NCBI GenBank assembly: GCA_022571175.1
Contig: JACZYI010000093.1
Span: 1 to 7,364 of the forward strand
DNA from: Pseudomonadota bacterium
GTDB lineage: Bacteria > Pseudomonadota > Alphaproteobacteria > Sphingomonadales > SMXR01
Reading direction: 5' to 3'
DNA length: 7,364 nt
The notes under the pieces were generated by a model, which had not been told where the DNA came from, ran no database searches, and saw only the letters and a program-made list of their open reading frames with translations. Shown here piece by piece: positions 1 through 5,222 of this stretch (the stretch's first letter is position 1; the number at the start of each line of letters is the position of its first letter). The position numbers were made by a program, and so were the translations under genes.

Positions 1-443
1 CCAGCCGCGGATTGTGGCTTGGGCACCAGAGGAAAGCGGGATTGGCCTTTTCCGTTGGCCGCCCCGATAAAGGCTGCGGACTGAGGTGTTCTGAAACCCG
101 CTTTTTCCAGGGTGGTTTGCCAGAGGGTTTTGTCCAGCAGCAAGTTGGTTCGCGCGGGGCCTGGGCCACAGCATCCAAATCTTTCGGTCAGAACGGATGC
201 AGTGCGAAGCGCATCTGAATGAGAAGAATAACAAATCACGCCCGCAATAGATTTTCCTTCGAGCTCCGGAATGAGCTGATTGGCATCCCGAATACTTCGG
301 CAAATAAACTCGCTGGCCACGCGCTTCCCGGGCGCATCGGCGTTGGAATCAACCACCAAAGTGTCAAGTCCAAGCGCATTTGCGCGCAGAATGAATGGCA
401 TTTGGCTTTTGCCACCACCCAATATCAATAGACGTTCGTTCAT
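1..443 (-). CDS. ATP-grasp superfamily protein, N-terminal part (runs off left edge)
   Basis: The reverse strand is open from ATG at 443 to the left edge: 147 codons with no stop, so the gene is 3'-truncated by the window. The N-terminus (MNERLLILGGGKSQMPFILR) is a beta strand plus glycine-rich turn, as in the pre-ATP-grasp Rossmann-like domain of PurK/CarB/D-Ala-ligase relatives. VVDSNADAPGK (residues 30-40) is the second strand with an acidic end. SHSDALRTASVLTERFG (74-90) followed by GPGPA and LLLDKTLWQTTLEKAGFRTP (101-120) matches the segment entering the ATP-grasp domain in carbamoyl-phosphate-synthase-like ligases. FPLVPKP (137-143) would carry the first ATP-binding lysine (K142). Such enzymes form acyl-phosphate intermediates and ligate carboxylates to amines or thiols. 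The substrate cannot be read here because the metal-binding half is missing. A GGGA lies 6 nt before the ATG. The family call is strong; the specific function is unknown. Confidence 0.8.
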   Translation of the reverse strand, partial: MNERLLILGGGKSQMPFILRANALGLDTLVVDSNADAPGKRVASEFICRSIRDANQLIPELEGKSIAGVICYSSHSDALRTASVLTERFGCCGPGPARTNLLLDKTLWQTTLEKAGFRTPQSAAFIGAANGKGQSRFPLVPKPQSAA

Positions 444-577
444 ACCTGGTCCCGTCAACTGTACCCGTGGCGCAGACCGGTTGGGTTTGCACCGTTGGCC
501 AGTTAACGCGATCAGGAGTTAAGGGACTCGTAATGGTCCGCAATTTTTAGCTGTTGGATAGGGGTTCCAGATGGTTC

Positions 578-1138
578 TCAGCTCTCAGACCGGCCTTCCC
601 AAGCCATGGGCTTCAAGGCGTCATCCAGAGGTGTGTGGGCAAGATGATTGACATAATTCGATAATGTCTTGACCGTAATCCCAAGCAAAACCTCCAAAGC
701 CTGGGCTTTGCTAAATCCAGTATCCAGAAAATCTTGCAAATCATCATCTTCGGGCCATCCGTGGCTGGTCACTATTTTTTGTGTGAACCGCCGAAGGGCT
801 TCAAGCCTGGCGTCTTCCACTGGAGCATCAGACCTGAGAGCAGTAATCACCGATGCCTCAACCCCCACAGCCGCCGCACCACCCGAATGCGCAGCAACAC
901 AGTAGGTGCAACCATTTTCAACACTGGCTGACAACAATATAATCTGGCATTCAGCAGCAGAGAGGGACGATGATGCAAAAATTCCAGAAAGCGTCATATA
1001 CCCCCCTATCACTGCAGGTGACTCCGCCATCACCCCCAATACATTGGGAACAAAGCCAAATTTTTCCTTCGCCTGTTCCATGTATTTTTTTGACTCTTCG
1101 GGCGCATTTTCAAGATTATAAACTTCCATTGTTGACAT
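578..1138 (-). CDS. AhpD-like / carboxymuconolactone decarboxylase family protein (peroxidase-related)
   Basis: The 186-residue protein is a probable cytoplasmic thiol-dependent peroxidase or related reductase of the AhpD-like superfamily. The signature is ENGCTYCVAAHS (residues 74-85): the redox cysteines C77 and C80 with H84, preceded by E74, which is the family's proton-relay arrangement. The N-terminal KEKFGFVPNVLGVMAESP (25-41) and C-terminal NYVNHLAHTPLDDALKP (161-177) are typical of the peroxidase-related CMD subfamily. This group generally lacks the catalytic residues of true 4-carboxymuconolactone decarboxylase, so that reaction is not implied. The start at 1138 is supported by a purine-rich AAGGAAGGAACG directly upstream on the minus strand; a second in-frame ATG at 1129 would sit less well. 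The gene is divergent from the VOC gene across 128 bp. It could share an operon with the ATP-grasp gene downstream (134 bp gap), but that gap is long. Substrate and physiological reductant are unknown. Confidence 0.88.
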   Translation of the reverse strand: MSTMEVYNLENAPEESKKYMEQAKEKFGFVPNVLGVMAESPAVIGGYMTLSGIFASSSLSAAECQIILLSASVENGCTYCVAAHSGGAAAVGVEASVITALRSDAPVEDARLEALRRFTQKIVTSHGWPEDDDLQDFLDTGFSKAQALEVLLGITVKTLSNYVNHLAHTPLDDALKPMAWEGRSES

Positions 1139-1198
1139 CGTTCCTTCCTTCCCTGGAAACTGGTTGCCAGATACTCTGCCCTTCTAGGCAAAAGCGGT

Positions 1199-1227
1199 GG
1201 TCATCGATATGTCATATGGTGATGACC
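1199..1227. promoter_or_regulatory. Nested palindrome in divergent intergenic region, possible operator
   Basis: GGTCATC (1199-1205) and GATGACC (1221-1227) are perfect inverted arms separated by 15 nt. Inside lies a second perfect inverted repeat, ATATG-T-CATAT (1207-1217), centred one base away. The element sits between the divergent AhpD-like and VOC genes, 39 bp before the VOC start codon and 60 bp before the AhpD-like start. Position and symmetry fit a dimeric repressor or activator site. No regulator gene is in the window and I could not identify convincing -35/-10 pairs, so the role is inferred. Confidence 0.45.
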
Positions 1228-1266
1228 AACCTGTTTGGTAAGATCACTGTGAGGAGATAATCAGCC

Positions 1267-1737
1267 ATGCGGCAAGCACTAGCATTTTGCGCCCTTGTTT
1301 TTTTGATTTGGTCGTTGCCAGGAGCTCAGGCTCAAGAGCGGCCCGAGACTGTGTCCGGTACTGTGGTGTTCTTTTATTACAAGGATCTTGCGCCTGCTCG
1401 GGAATTTTATGAGGATACACTGGGGTTCGAAAAATATTTTGATTTGAGCTGGGTCATGATTTTCCGAATCACCGATCAATCCTCGGTTGGAATTGTGCTG
1501 GAGGGGCGGGGTTTTCACCCCACTTCAGGTACCAGACCCGTTATGCTGTCCATCGTCACTGATGACATTGAAGCCTGGCATGACCGGCTGCAGGCCGCTC
1601 AAGTTCCTTTTATTTCTGATCTGGAGCCACCGTCACCCATTGAGAATGAAGATGACGCCCCGATCAGGGGATTTATTGTTGCTGATCCAGGTGGCTACAC
1701 AATCGAGTTTTTCCAGTGGCAGAATGGTGAAGGATAA
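1267..1737 (+). CDS. VOC (glyoxalase/bleomycin-resistance fold) protein with signal peptide
   Basis: The protein has 156 residues. Residues 1-22 look like a Sec signal peptide: R2, a hydrophobic core (LAFCALVFLIWSLPGA) and an AQA cleavage site before QERPE, so the mature protein is probably periplasmic. The rest is one VOC domain of two beta-alpha-beta-beta-beta modules. The first contains FYYKDLAPAREFYEDTLGFE (36-55) and GIVLEGRG (75-82); the second contains VTDDIEAWHDRLQAAQVPF (97-115) and ends in ADPGGYTIEFFQW (139-151). E147 in the last strand is a usual metal ligand. The usual first-strand histidine is missing (a hydrophobic residue at about 33-34), so ordinary glyoxalase I chemistry is unlikely. 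GAGGAG lies 10 nt before the ATG. The stop is 3 bp before the next gene, whose ribosome-binding site falls inside this gene's 3' end, so the two are probably co-transcribed. Ligand or substrate unknown. Confidence 0.85.
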   Translation: MRQALAFCALVFLIWSLPGAQAQERPETVSGTVVFFYYKDLAPAREFYEDTLGFEKYFDLSWVMIFRITDQSSVGIVLEGRGFHPTSGTRPVMLSIVTDDIEAWHDRLQAAQVPFISDLEPPSPIENEDDAPIRGFIVADPGGYTIEFFQWQNGEG

Positions 1738-1740
1738 GCT

Positions 1741-2352
1741 GTGCAAACTTCTTTGATCATTGTAGATGATTTTCTTGGAAATCCGCATGAAGTGCGTGCC
1801 GCGGCTTTGAAACTGGATTATCCCGACCTGGATGTGGACACCTATTTCCCCGGTCGTAATTCAAGTCAGAAACTGCTGATCGAGGGCCTGGATGAACAAA
1901 TTTCCAAAATCGTCGGTGACCAGCTTGTCCCTACACCTGGAACCGGGCACGCAAAATGCCGATCTGCACTCAAGGGCGACAAGGGTCGGGGCAATGTTCA
2001 TATCGATGAAAGTCATTGGTCCGGGATTCTTTACCTGACCCTTCCCGAACATTGCCAAGGTGGAACCGATTTTTTCAGGCACATTCCTACCAACACCGAA
2101 CGGGCCCCTGTGAACATGGAAGAATTGGCGGCTATGGGCTTTTCCTCTGCCAAGGAGTTGTGGAGCGAGCTGATCGTTCCCCACAGTAATGATGAAAGCA
2201 AATGGGAACGTGTGATGCGCGTGCCCATGCGTTTTAACCGGCTGATCCTGATAAAACCGTGGCTGTGGCACAATGCCGGCCCCAGCTTTGGTGATAAGCT
2301 TGAAAACGGGAGGCTGGTGCAGCTTCTCTTTTTTAATGTGGTTGGAGCGTAA
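1741..2352 (+). CDS. DUF6445-like protein, putative Fe(II)/2-oxoglutarate oxygenase fold
   Basis: The 203-residue protein starts with GTG at 1741. A GAAGGA sits about 6 nt upstream within the end of the VOC gene, and the N-terminus LIIVDDFLGNPHEVRAAAL (5-23) is the expected family opening, so this start is well supported. NVHIDESHWSGILYLTLP (85-102) supplies an HxD pair (H87, D89). GGTDFFRHIPT (107-117) follows, and RFNRLILIKPWLWHNAG (164-180) provides a distal histidine (H177). R191 in NGRLVQLLFF could contact a 2-oxoglutarate carboxylate. The order HxD...H...R is the facial-triad layout of Fe(II)/2OG dioxygenases, resembling prolyl-hydroxylase-like DUF6445 proteins. The fold, the ligands and the DUF number are my inference from motif order and memory; the substrate is unknown. 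There is no signal peptide, so it is probably cytoplasmic, unlike its partner. The stop is 13 bp from the convergent tRNA gene, with no terminator hairpin between them. Confidence 0.7.
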   Translation: MQTSLIIVDDFLGNPHEVRAAALKLDYPDLDVDTYFPGRNSSQKLLIEGLDEQISKIVGDQLVPTPGTGHAKCRSALKGDKGRGNVHIDESHWSGILYLTLPEHCQGGTDFFRHIPTNTERAPVNMEELAAMGFSSAKELWSELIVPHSNDESKWERVMRVPMRFNRLILIKPWLWHNAGPSFGDKLENGRLVQLLFFNVVGA

Positions 2353-2365
2353 AACCCGTCAGAAA

Positions 2366-2440
2366 TGGTGCCCACAGGTGGAATTGAACCACCGGCCTCT
2401 CCCTTACCAAGGGAGTGCTCTACCCCTGAGCTATGTGGGC
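2366..2440 (-). tRNA. tRNA-Thr (anticodon GGT), CCA encoded
   Basis: On the minus strand the sequence folds as a complete cloverleaf. The acceptor stem pairs GCCCACA (2440-2434) with TGTGGGC (2376-2370), followed by discriminator A and an encoded CCA (2368-2366). The anticodon stem is CTCCC/GGGAG with the seven-base loop TTGGTAA. The anticodon GGT (complement at 2406-2408) reads ACC and ACU threonine codons. The D-arm contains AGCTCAGGGGTAGAGC, and the T-arm is GGTGG-TTCAATT-CCACC. All stems pair, so it appears functional. The next gene to the left, the DUF6445-like gene, converges on its 3' end. The promoter should lie above 2441, but I found no convincing -35/-10 pair there. Confidence 0.97.
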
Positions 2441-2576
2441 GCTCAATATCGCTGGTAGGGCGCCTTGTTTGCCATAGCGCTTGGCGAAGTGCAAGGGCGA
2501 TCGGCTCTTGGTTGTTTTCACGAATTACGCTTGGCCATGCTTGCCTGTGGAGAAAATCTCGGCCACATTGAGTGCT

Positions 2577-2738
2577 ATGATAAATAAATCCTCCAGCATG
2601 GGTGAAAAACCCGCGGGAAATAAAAAATCACCTTCGAATGAGCGGAAAGAAAGGCTTGGCGCGGCCCTTCGCAAAAATCTCCAACGACGCAAAACACAGG
2701 CGAGAGCGCGCCGGGAACAATCCGGGAAGCCGTCCTGA
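2577..2738 (+). CDS. Small, highly basic conserved-type hypothetical protein
   Basis: This is a 53-residue ORF starting at ATG 2577. The second half is a charged predicted helix: NERKERLGAALRKNLQRRKT (21-40) followed by QARARREQSGKPS, with about a dozen Arg/Lys in 30 residues. The first 20 residues are polar and probably disordered (SSSMGEKPAGNKKSPSN). The pattern ERL.AALR.NL.RRK.QARAR resembles short uncharacterised proteins I recall from many alphaproteobacteria, which is the main reason to call it a gene. A GAG lies 4 nt upstream of ATG 2577. The alternative ATG at 2598 has no visible ribosome-binding site. An in-frame extension upstream to 2481 is open but does not look protein-like. There is no membrane segment or signal peptide. 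The charge suggests nucleic-acid or ribosome contact, but no function is known. Confidence 0.6.
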   Translation: MINKSSSMGEKPAGNKKSPSNERKERLGAALRKNLQRRKTQARARREQSGKPS

Positions 2739-2757
2739 AAAGTCTCATTTTAAAGGC

Positions 2758-2786
2758 TTGTTACACACCTCCGCATCTTCTAAAAA
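2758..2786 (+). promoter_or_regulatory. Possible sigma-70 promoter for dcd
   Basis: TTGTTA (2758-2763) and TAAAAA (2781-2786) are separated by 17 bp, and sit in the 91-bp gap before dcd. The predicted start would give a leader of roughly 35-40 nt that contains the GAGGA ribosome-binding site (2816-2820). Both boxes are imperfect, so this is a candidate only. Confidence 0.35.
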
Positions 2787-2829
2787 TATCTGTGCAAGCA
2801 TATTTCAACTCAAACGAGGACCGGGCAAG

Positions 2830-3384
2830 ATGTCAATAATGTCGGATATTTGGATCAGGGACATGGCCCGAAATCACAGCATGATAGAGCCCTTTGTCGA
2901 TGCGCAAACCGGGAACGGCGTCATTTCTTATGGTCTGTCCTCCTATGGCTATGACGCCAGAGTTTCAGACGAGTTCAAGATTTTCACCAATGTGGATTCG
3001 GCGGTAGTCGACCCAAAAAACTTCTCGGACAAGAGCTTTGTGGACCGGCCCGGGGAGACCTGCATCATTCCCCCAAATTCCTTTGCTTTGGCTCGAACGG
3101 TCGAATATTTCCGTATTCCACGCGACGTGCTGGTCATTTGCCTGGGTAAATCCACCTACGCACGATGCGGTATTATCGTCAATGTTACGCCACTGGAGCC
3201 GGGGTGGGAGGGCCATGTGACCCTGGAATTTTCCAATACCACGCCCTTGCCCGCAAAAATTTATGCCAATGAAGGTGCCTGCCAGTTTCTGTTTTTGAAA
3301 GGAAATGAGCCCTGCGAGATTTCATACGCAGAACGCAAAGGCAAATATATGGGACAAACGGGCGTCACTCTACCCAAACTATAG
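2830..3384 (+). CDS. dcd: dCTP deaminase
   Basis: The enzyme hydrolyses dCTP to dUTP and ammonia in the cytoplasm, feeding dUMP to thymidylate synthesis. The protein has 184 residues, close to the usual length of about 185-190. The start at 2830 is chosen because GAGGA lies 9 nt upstream and the N-terminus MSIMSDIWIRDMA is the family opening; the longer upstream open frame is not coding. Visible motifs are SYGLSSYGYDAR (33-44), the GKSTYAR nucleotide-binding loop (106-112), VTPLEPGWEGHVTLEFSNT (119-137) with the catalytic glutamate at E133, the NEGACQFLF strand (147-155), and a C-terminal YMGQTGVTLPKL that closes over the active site. All expected residues are present. It is most likely the dUTP-forming type rather than a bifunctional dUMP-forming one, but that was not tested by alignment. 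murA follows after 86 bp in the same direction. Confidence 0.96.
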   Translation: MSIMSDIWIRDMARNHSMIEPFVDAQTGNGVISYGLSSYGYDARVSDEFKIFTNVDSAVVDPKNFSDKSFVDRPGETCIIPPNSFALARTVEYFRIPRDVLVICLGKSTYARCGIIVNVTPLEPGWEGHVTLEFSNTTPLPAKIYANEGACQFLFLKGNEPCEISYAERKGKYMGQTGVTLPKL

Positions 3385-3408
3385 ACCGAGGGAACAAGTA
3401 AGCGGTCT
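3383..3408 (+). other. Weak inverted repeat after dcd
   Basis: AGACCG (3383-3388) and CGGTCT (3403-3408) can pair around a 14-nt loop beginning at the dcd stop codon. A run of five T lies at 3422-3426, but 13 nt beyond the stem, so this is not a standard Rho-independent terminator. It might weakly attenuate transcription between dcd and murA. Confidence 0.25.
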
Positions 3409-3470
3409 CGAGATGGACGCATTTTTCTGAAAAGACAGGGTTTCTGTTTAAATTATTGACTTGGGGCCTC

Positions 3471-4766
3471 ATGGACCGATTGCTCATAACTGGTGGAAAT
3501 ACTCTGCTCGGAGAGGTTACGATCAGTGGTGCTAAAAATGCTGCCCTGCCCCTCATGTGTGCGGCACTTTTAACCGATCAGCCACTCATATTATCAAATG
3601 TGCCTGAACTTGCTGACATCACGACTCTCCGAAATTTATTGGAACATATGGGTGTAGAGATAAACAAGACTGAAGCGACTGATGCCGGTTCAAAAAGCAA
3701 GCTGGAAATCAGAAGCGGCGCATCTCCGGAGACCACCGCACCCTATGACATCGTACGCCAGATGCGGGCCAGCATCCTGGTGTTTGGGCCACTGCTAGCC
3801 CGGATGGGTCGGGCAAAAGTATCACTGCCCGGCGGCTGCGCCATTGGTAACAGGCCGATCGATTTGCATATCAGGGGCCTTGAAAAGCTCGGCGCAAAGA
3901 TTGAACTGGAGGACGGTTATGTAACCGCCACTGTGGATGGCCGGTTGAAAGGAAGCCATGTCCATATGCCCCTGGTGTCGGTGGGTGCGACCGAAAATAT
4001 TCTTATGGCCGCCAGCCTGGCCAAAGGGCAGACCATAATCGACAATGCCGCCAGAGAACCGGAAATTGATGACCTGATTTCCTGTCTCAACAAAATGGGG
4101 GCTCGTATCTCTGGCAAAGGGACAGAACGCTTGATCATAGATGGCGTGGAATCTCTCTCAGGGGCCTCACATTCAGTGATACCCGATCGAATTGAAGCGG
4201 GCTCCTATGCGGTTGCTGCTGTTATCACCGGTGGCTCTCTCAGGCTTAAGCAGATTTCGCCACATATGATGCAGGCTAGCCTGAATGCGCTTCTTGACAT
4301 GGGTGCGACGGTTGAACCGGAAGGTCAGGATATTCTGGTCTCGGCCGGCAGCAGACTCGGATGTATCTCGCTCAAAACCCAGCCGTTTCCGGGTTTTGCC
4401 ACAGATATGCAGGCACAATTCATGGCGTTGGCATCGGTTGCAGAGGGCATGAGTGTTATTAGCGAGACCATTTTTGAAAATCGTTTTATGCATGTTCCCG
4501 AGCTAAGGCGAATGGGTGCAGAAATCGCCGTAAATGGTGCGGTCGCTTCGCTGGCTGGTAACAGCAAGCTTTATGGAGCAGAAGTTATGGCCACAGATTT
4601 GAGAGCCAGTATGGGTCTCGCACTTGCGGCACTGGTTGCCTCAGGAGAAACCATCATATCACGCGTCTATCATCTTGACCGGGGATATGAAAAATTGGAA
4701 GAAAAGCTACGCGCCGTAGGAGCATCGATTGAACGCATTCAGGAGCAGGATAAGCCCAGTGACTAA
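3471..4766 (+). CDS. murA: UDP-N-acetylglucosamine 1-carboxyvinyltransferase
   Basis: MurA transfers enolpyruvate from phosphoenolpyruvate to UDP-GlcNAc, the first committed step of peptidoglycan synthesis, in the cytoplasm. The protein has 431 residues, slightly above the E. coli 419. ATG 3471 is preferred over an in-frame TTG at 3456 because MDRLLITGGNTLLGEVTISG matches the family start. The ribosome-binding site is poor (GGGG only 4 nt upstream). Substrate and catalytic residues are intact: K22-N23 in SGAKNAALP, the catalytic loop LPGGCAIGNRPIDLH with C123 (equivalent to E. coli C115), ATDMQAQF with D312 (D305), R378 in DLRASMGLALA (R371) and R404 in YHLDRGYEKLEEKL (R397). A cysteine rather than aspartate in the loop predicts fosfomycin sensitivity at the enzyme level. 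Its end overlaps the start of the DUF2948 gene by 8 bp, implying coupled translation. Confidence 0.98.
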   Translation: MDRLLITGGNTLLGEVTISGAKNAALPLMCAALLTDQPLILSNVPELADITTLRNLLEHMGVEINKTEATDAGSKSKLEIRSGASPETTAPYDIVRQMRASILVFGPLLARMGRAKVSLPGGCAIGNRPIDLHIRGLEKLGAKIELEDGYVTATVDGRLKGSHVHMPLVSVGATENILMAASLAKGQTIIDNAAREPEIDDLISCLNKMGARISGKGTERLIIDGVESLSGASHSVIPDRIEAGSYAVAAVITGGSLRLKQISPHMMQASLNALLDMGATVEPEGQDILVSAGSRLGCISLKTQPFPGFATDMQAQFMALASVAEGMSVISETIFENRFMHVPELRRMGAEIAVNGAVASLAGNSKLYGAEVMATDLRASMGLALAALVASGETIISRVYHLDRGYEKLEEKLRAVGASIERIQEQDKPSD

Positions 4767-5196
4767 ATCCATCAAAATAAGAGCACAATCCAGAGAAGAT
4801 TTGGATGTGGTCTCATCCCTGTTGCAGGATGCAACCATTAAGGTCTGTGATCTGGCTTATTTGAAGGGTGTCCGCCGGTTTGCAGCGGTAATGAACAGAT
4901 TCCTCTGGGAAACAGGAGCGGGCAACAAGAAGAAGCCCATGCGGGTCAGAACTGGATTTCGGGCAGAATCGATCTTGAAGGCCTCATACCAAAACATACC
5001 CTTCAGTGATCCGGATCATATACTGGAATTGCTGGCCCTTGAGCCAAAAGAAATCATCGATGGCAATATGGAAATATGCCTGTCTTTTGCGGGCTATGCT
5101 TCGATTCGTCTGGAAGTGGAATTGATCGATCTTTATGTGGAAGATCTGTCCCAACCATGGCGTGCGGCATCAACACCTGATCACGTTCTCAAATAG
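4759..5196 (+). CDS. DUF2948 family protein
   Basis: This is a 145-residue protein of unknown function. I chose GTG 4759, which overlaps the murA stop. AGGAGCAGGA ends 8 nt upstream, and the N-terminus KIRAQSREDLDVVSSLLQDA (6-25) matches the family's usual opening. A TTG at 4729 would add ten residues with no family character. Other recognisable segments are IKVCDLAYLKGVRRFAAVMN (27-46) and RFLWE, then RVRTGFRAESI (62-72), and CLSFAGYASIRLEVELIDLY (107-126) near the C-terminus. There is no membrane segment or signal peptide. Its position immediately after murA is usual for alphaproteobacteria, but a role in cell-wall synthesis has not been shown. hisD, often the next gene in related genomes, is not here. 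Confidence 0.88.
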   Translation: MTKSIKIRAQSREDLDVVSSLLQDATIKVCDLAYLKGVRRFAAVMNRFLWETGAGNKKKPMRVRTGFRAESILKASYQNIPFSDPDHILELLALEPKEIIDGNMEICLSFAGYASIRLEVELIDLYVEDLSQPWRAASTPDHVLK

Positions 5197-5222
5197 ATGT
5201 CCGGGTGTGGAATAGAACTGAA

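Noticed and set aside
12..522. Several + strand ORFs of 68-80 residues and a short minus ORF at 236-418
   Set aside because: They overlap the ATP-grasp gene, which has a recognisable protein family on the minus strand; their translations show no family character.
444..577. Partial inverted repeat around CAACTG/CAGTTA near 464-506 as a terminator for the AhpD-like gene
   Set aside because: Only five consecutive pairs over a long loop and no U-tract; consistent with chance.
669..1260. Plus-strand ORFs antisense to the AhpD-like gene, including one reaching 1260
   Set aside because: They are shadows of a gene with an intact CxxC...H motif; no ribosome-binding site or recognisable domain.
1267..1300. 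Lipoprotein signal (Cys at residue 8 of the VOC protein)
   Set aside because: The cysteine lies within the hydrophobic core, too near the N-terminus and without a proper lipobox; a Sec type I signal with an AQA site fits better.
2273..2571. Plus-strand ORFs with peptides such as VELNHRPLPYQGSALPLSY and GGIEPPASPLPRECSTPELC
   Set aside because: These are antisense translations of the tRNA-Thr gene, a well-known source of false protein annotations.
2441..2576. Promoter of tRNA-Thr on the minus strand (TTGCAC near 2489)
   Set aside because: No acceptable -10 box at 16-18 bp spacing; too weak to list as a feature. I see nothing else in this stretch.
2602..2829. N-terminal extension of dcd back to 2602
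   Set aside because: The extension overlaps the small basic ORF in another frame, is not part of the Dcd family, and the GAGGA site plus the family N-terminus place the start at 2830.
3383..3427. Rho-independent terminator after dcd
   Set aside because: The stem is only 6 bp with a 14-nt loop, and the T-run is 13 nt away, so it does not meet the usual pattern; kept only as a weak inverted repeat.
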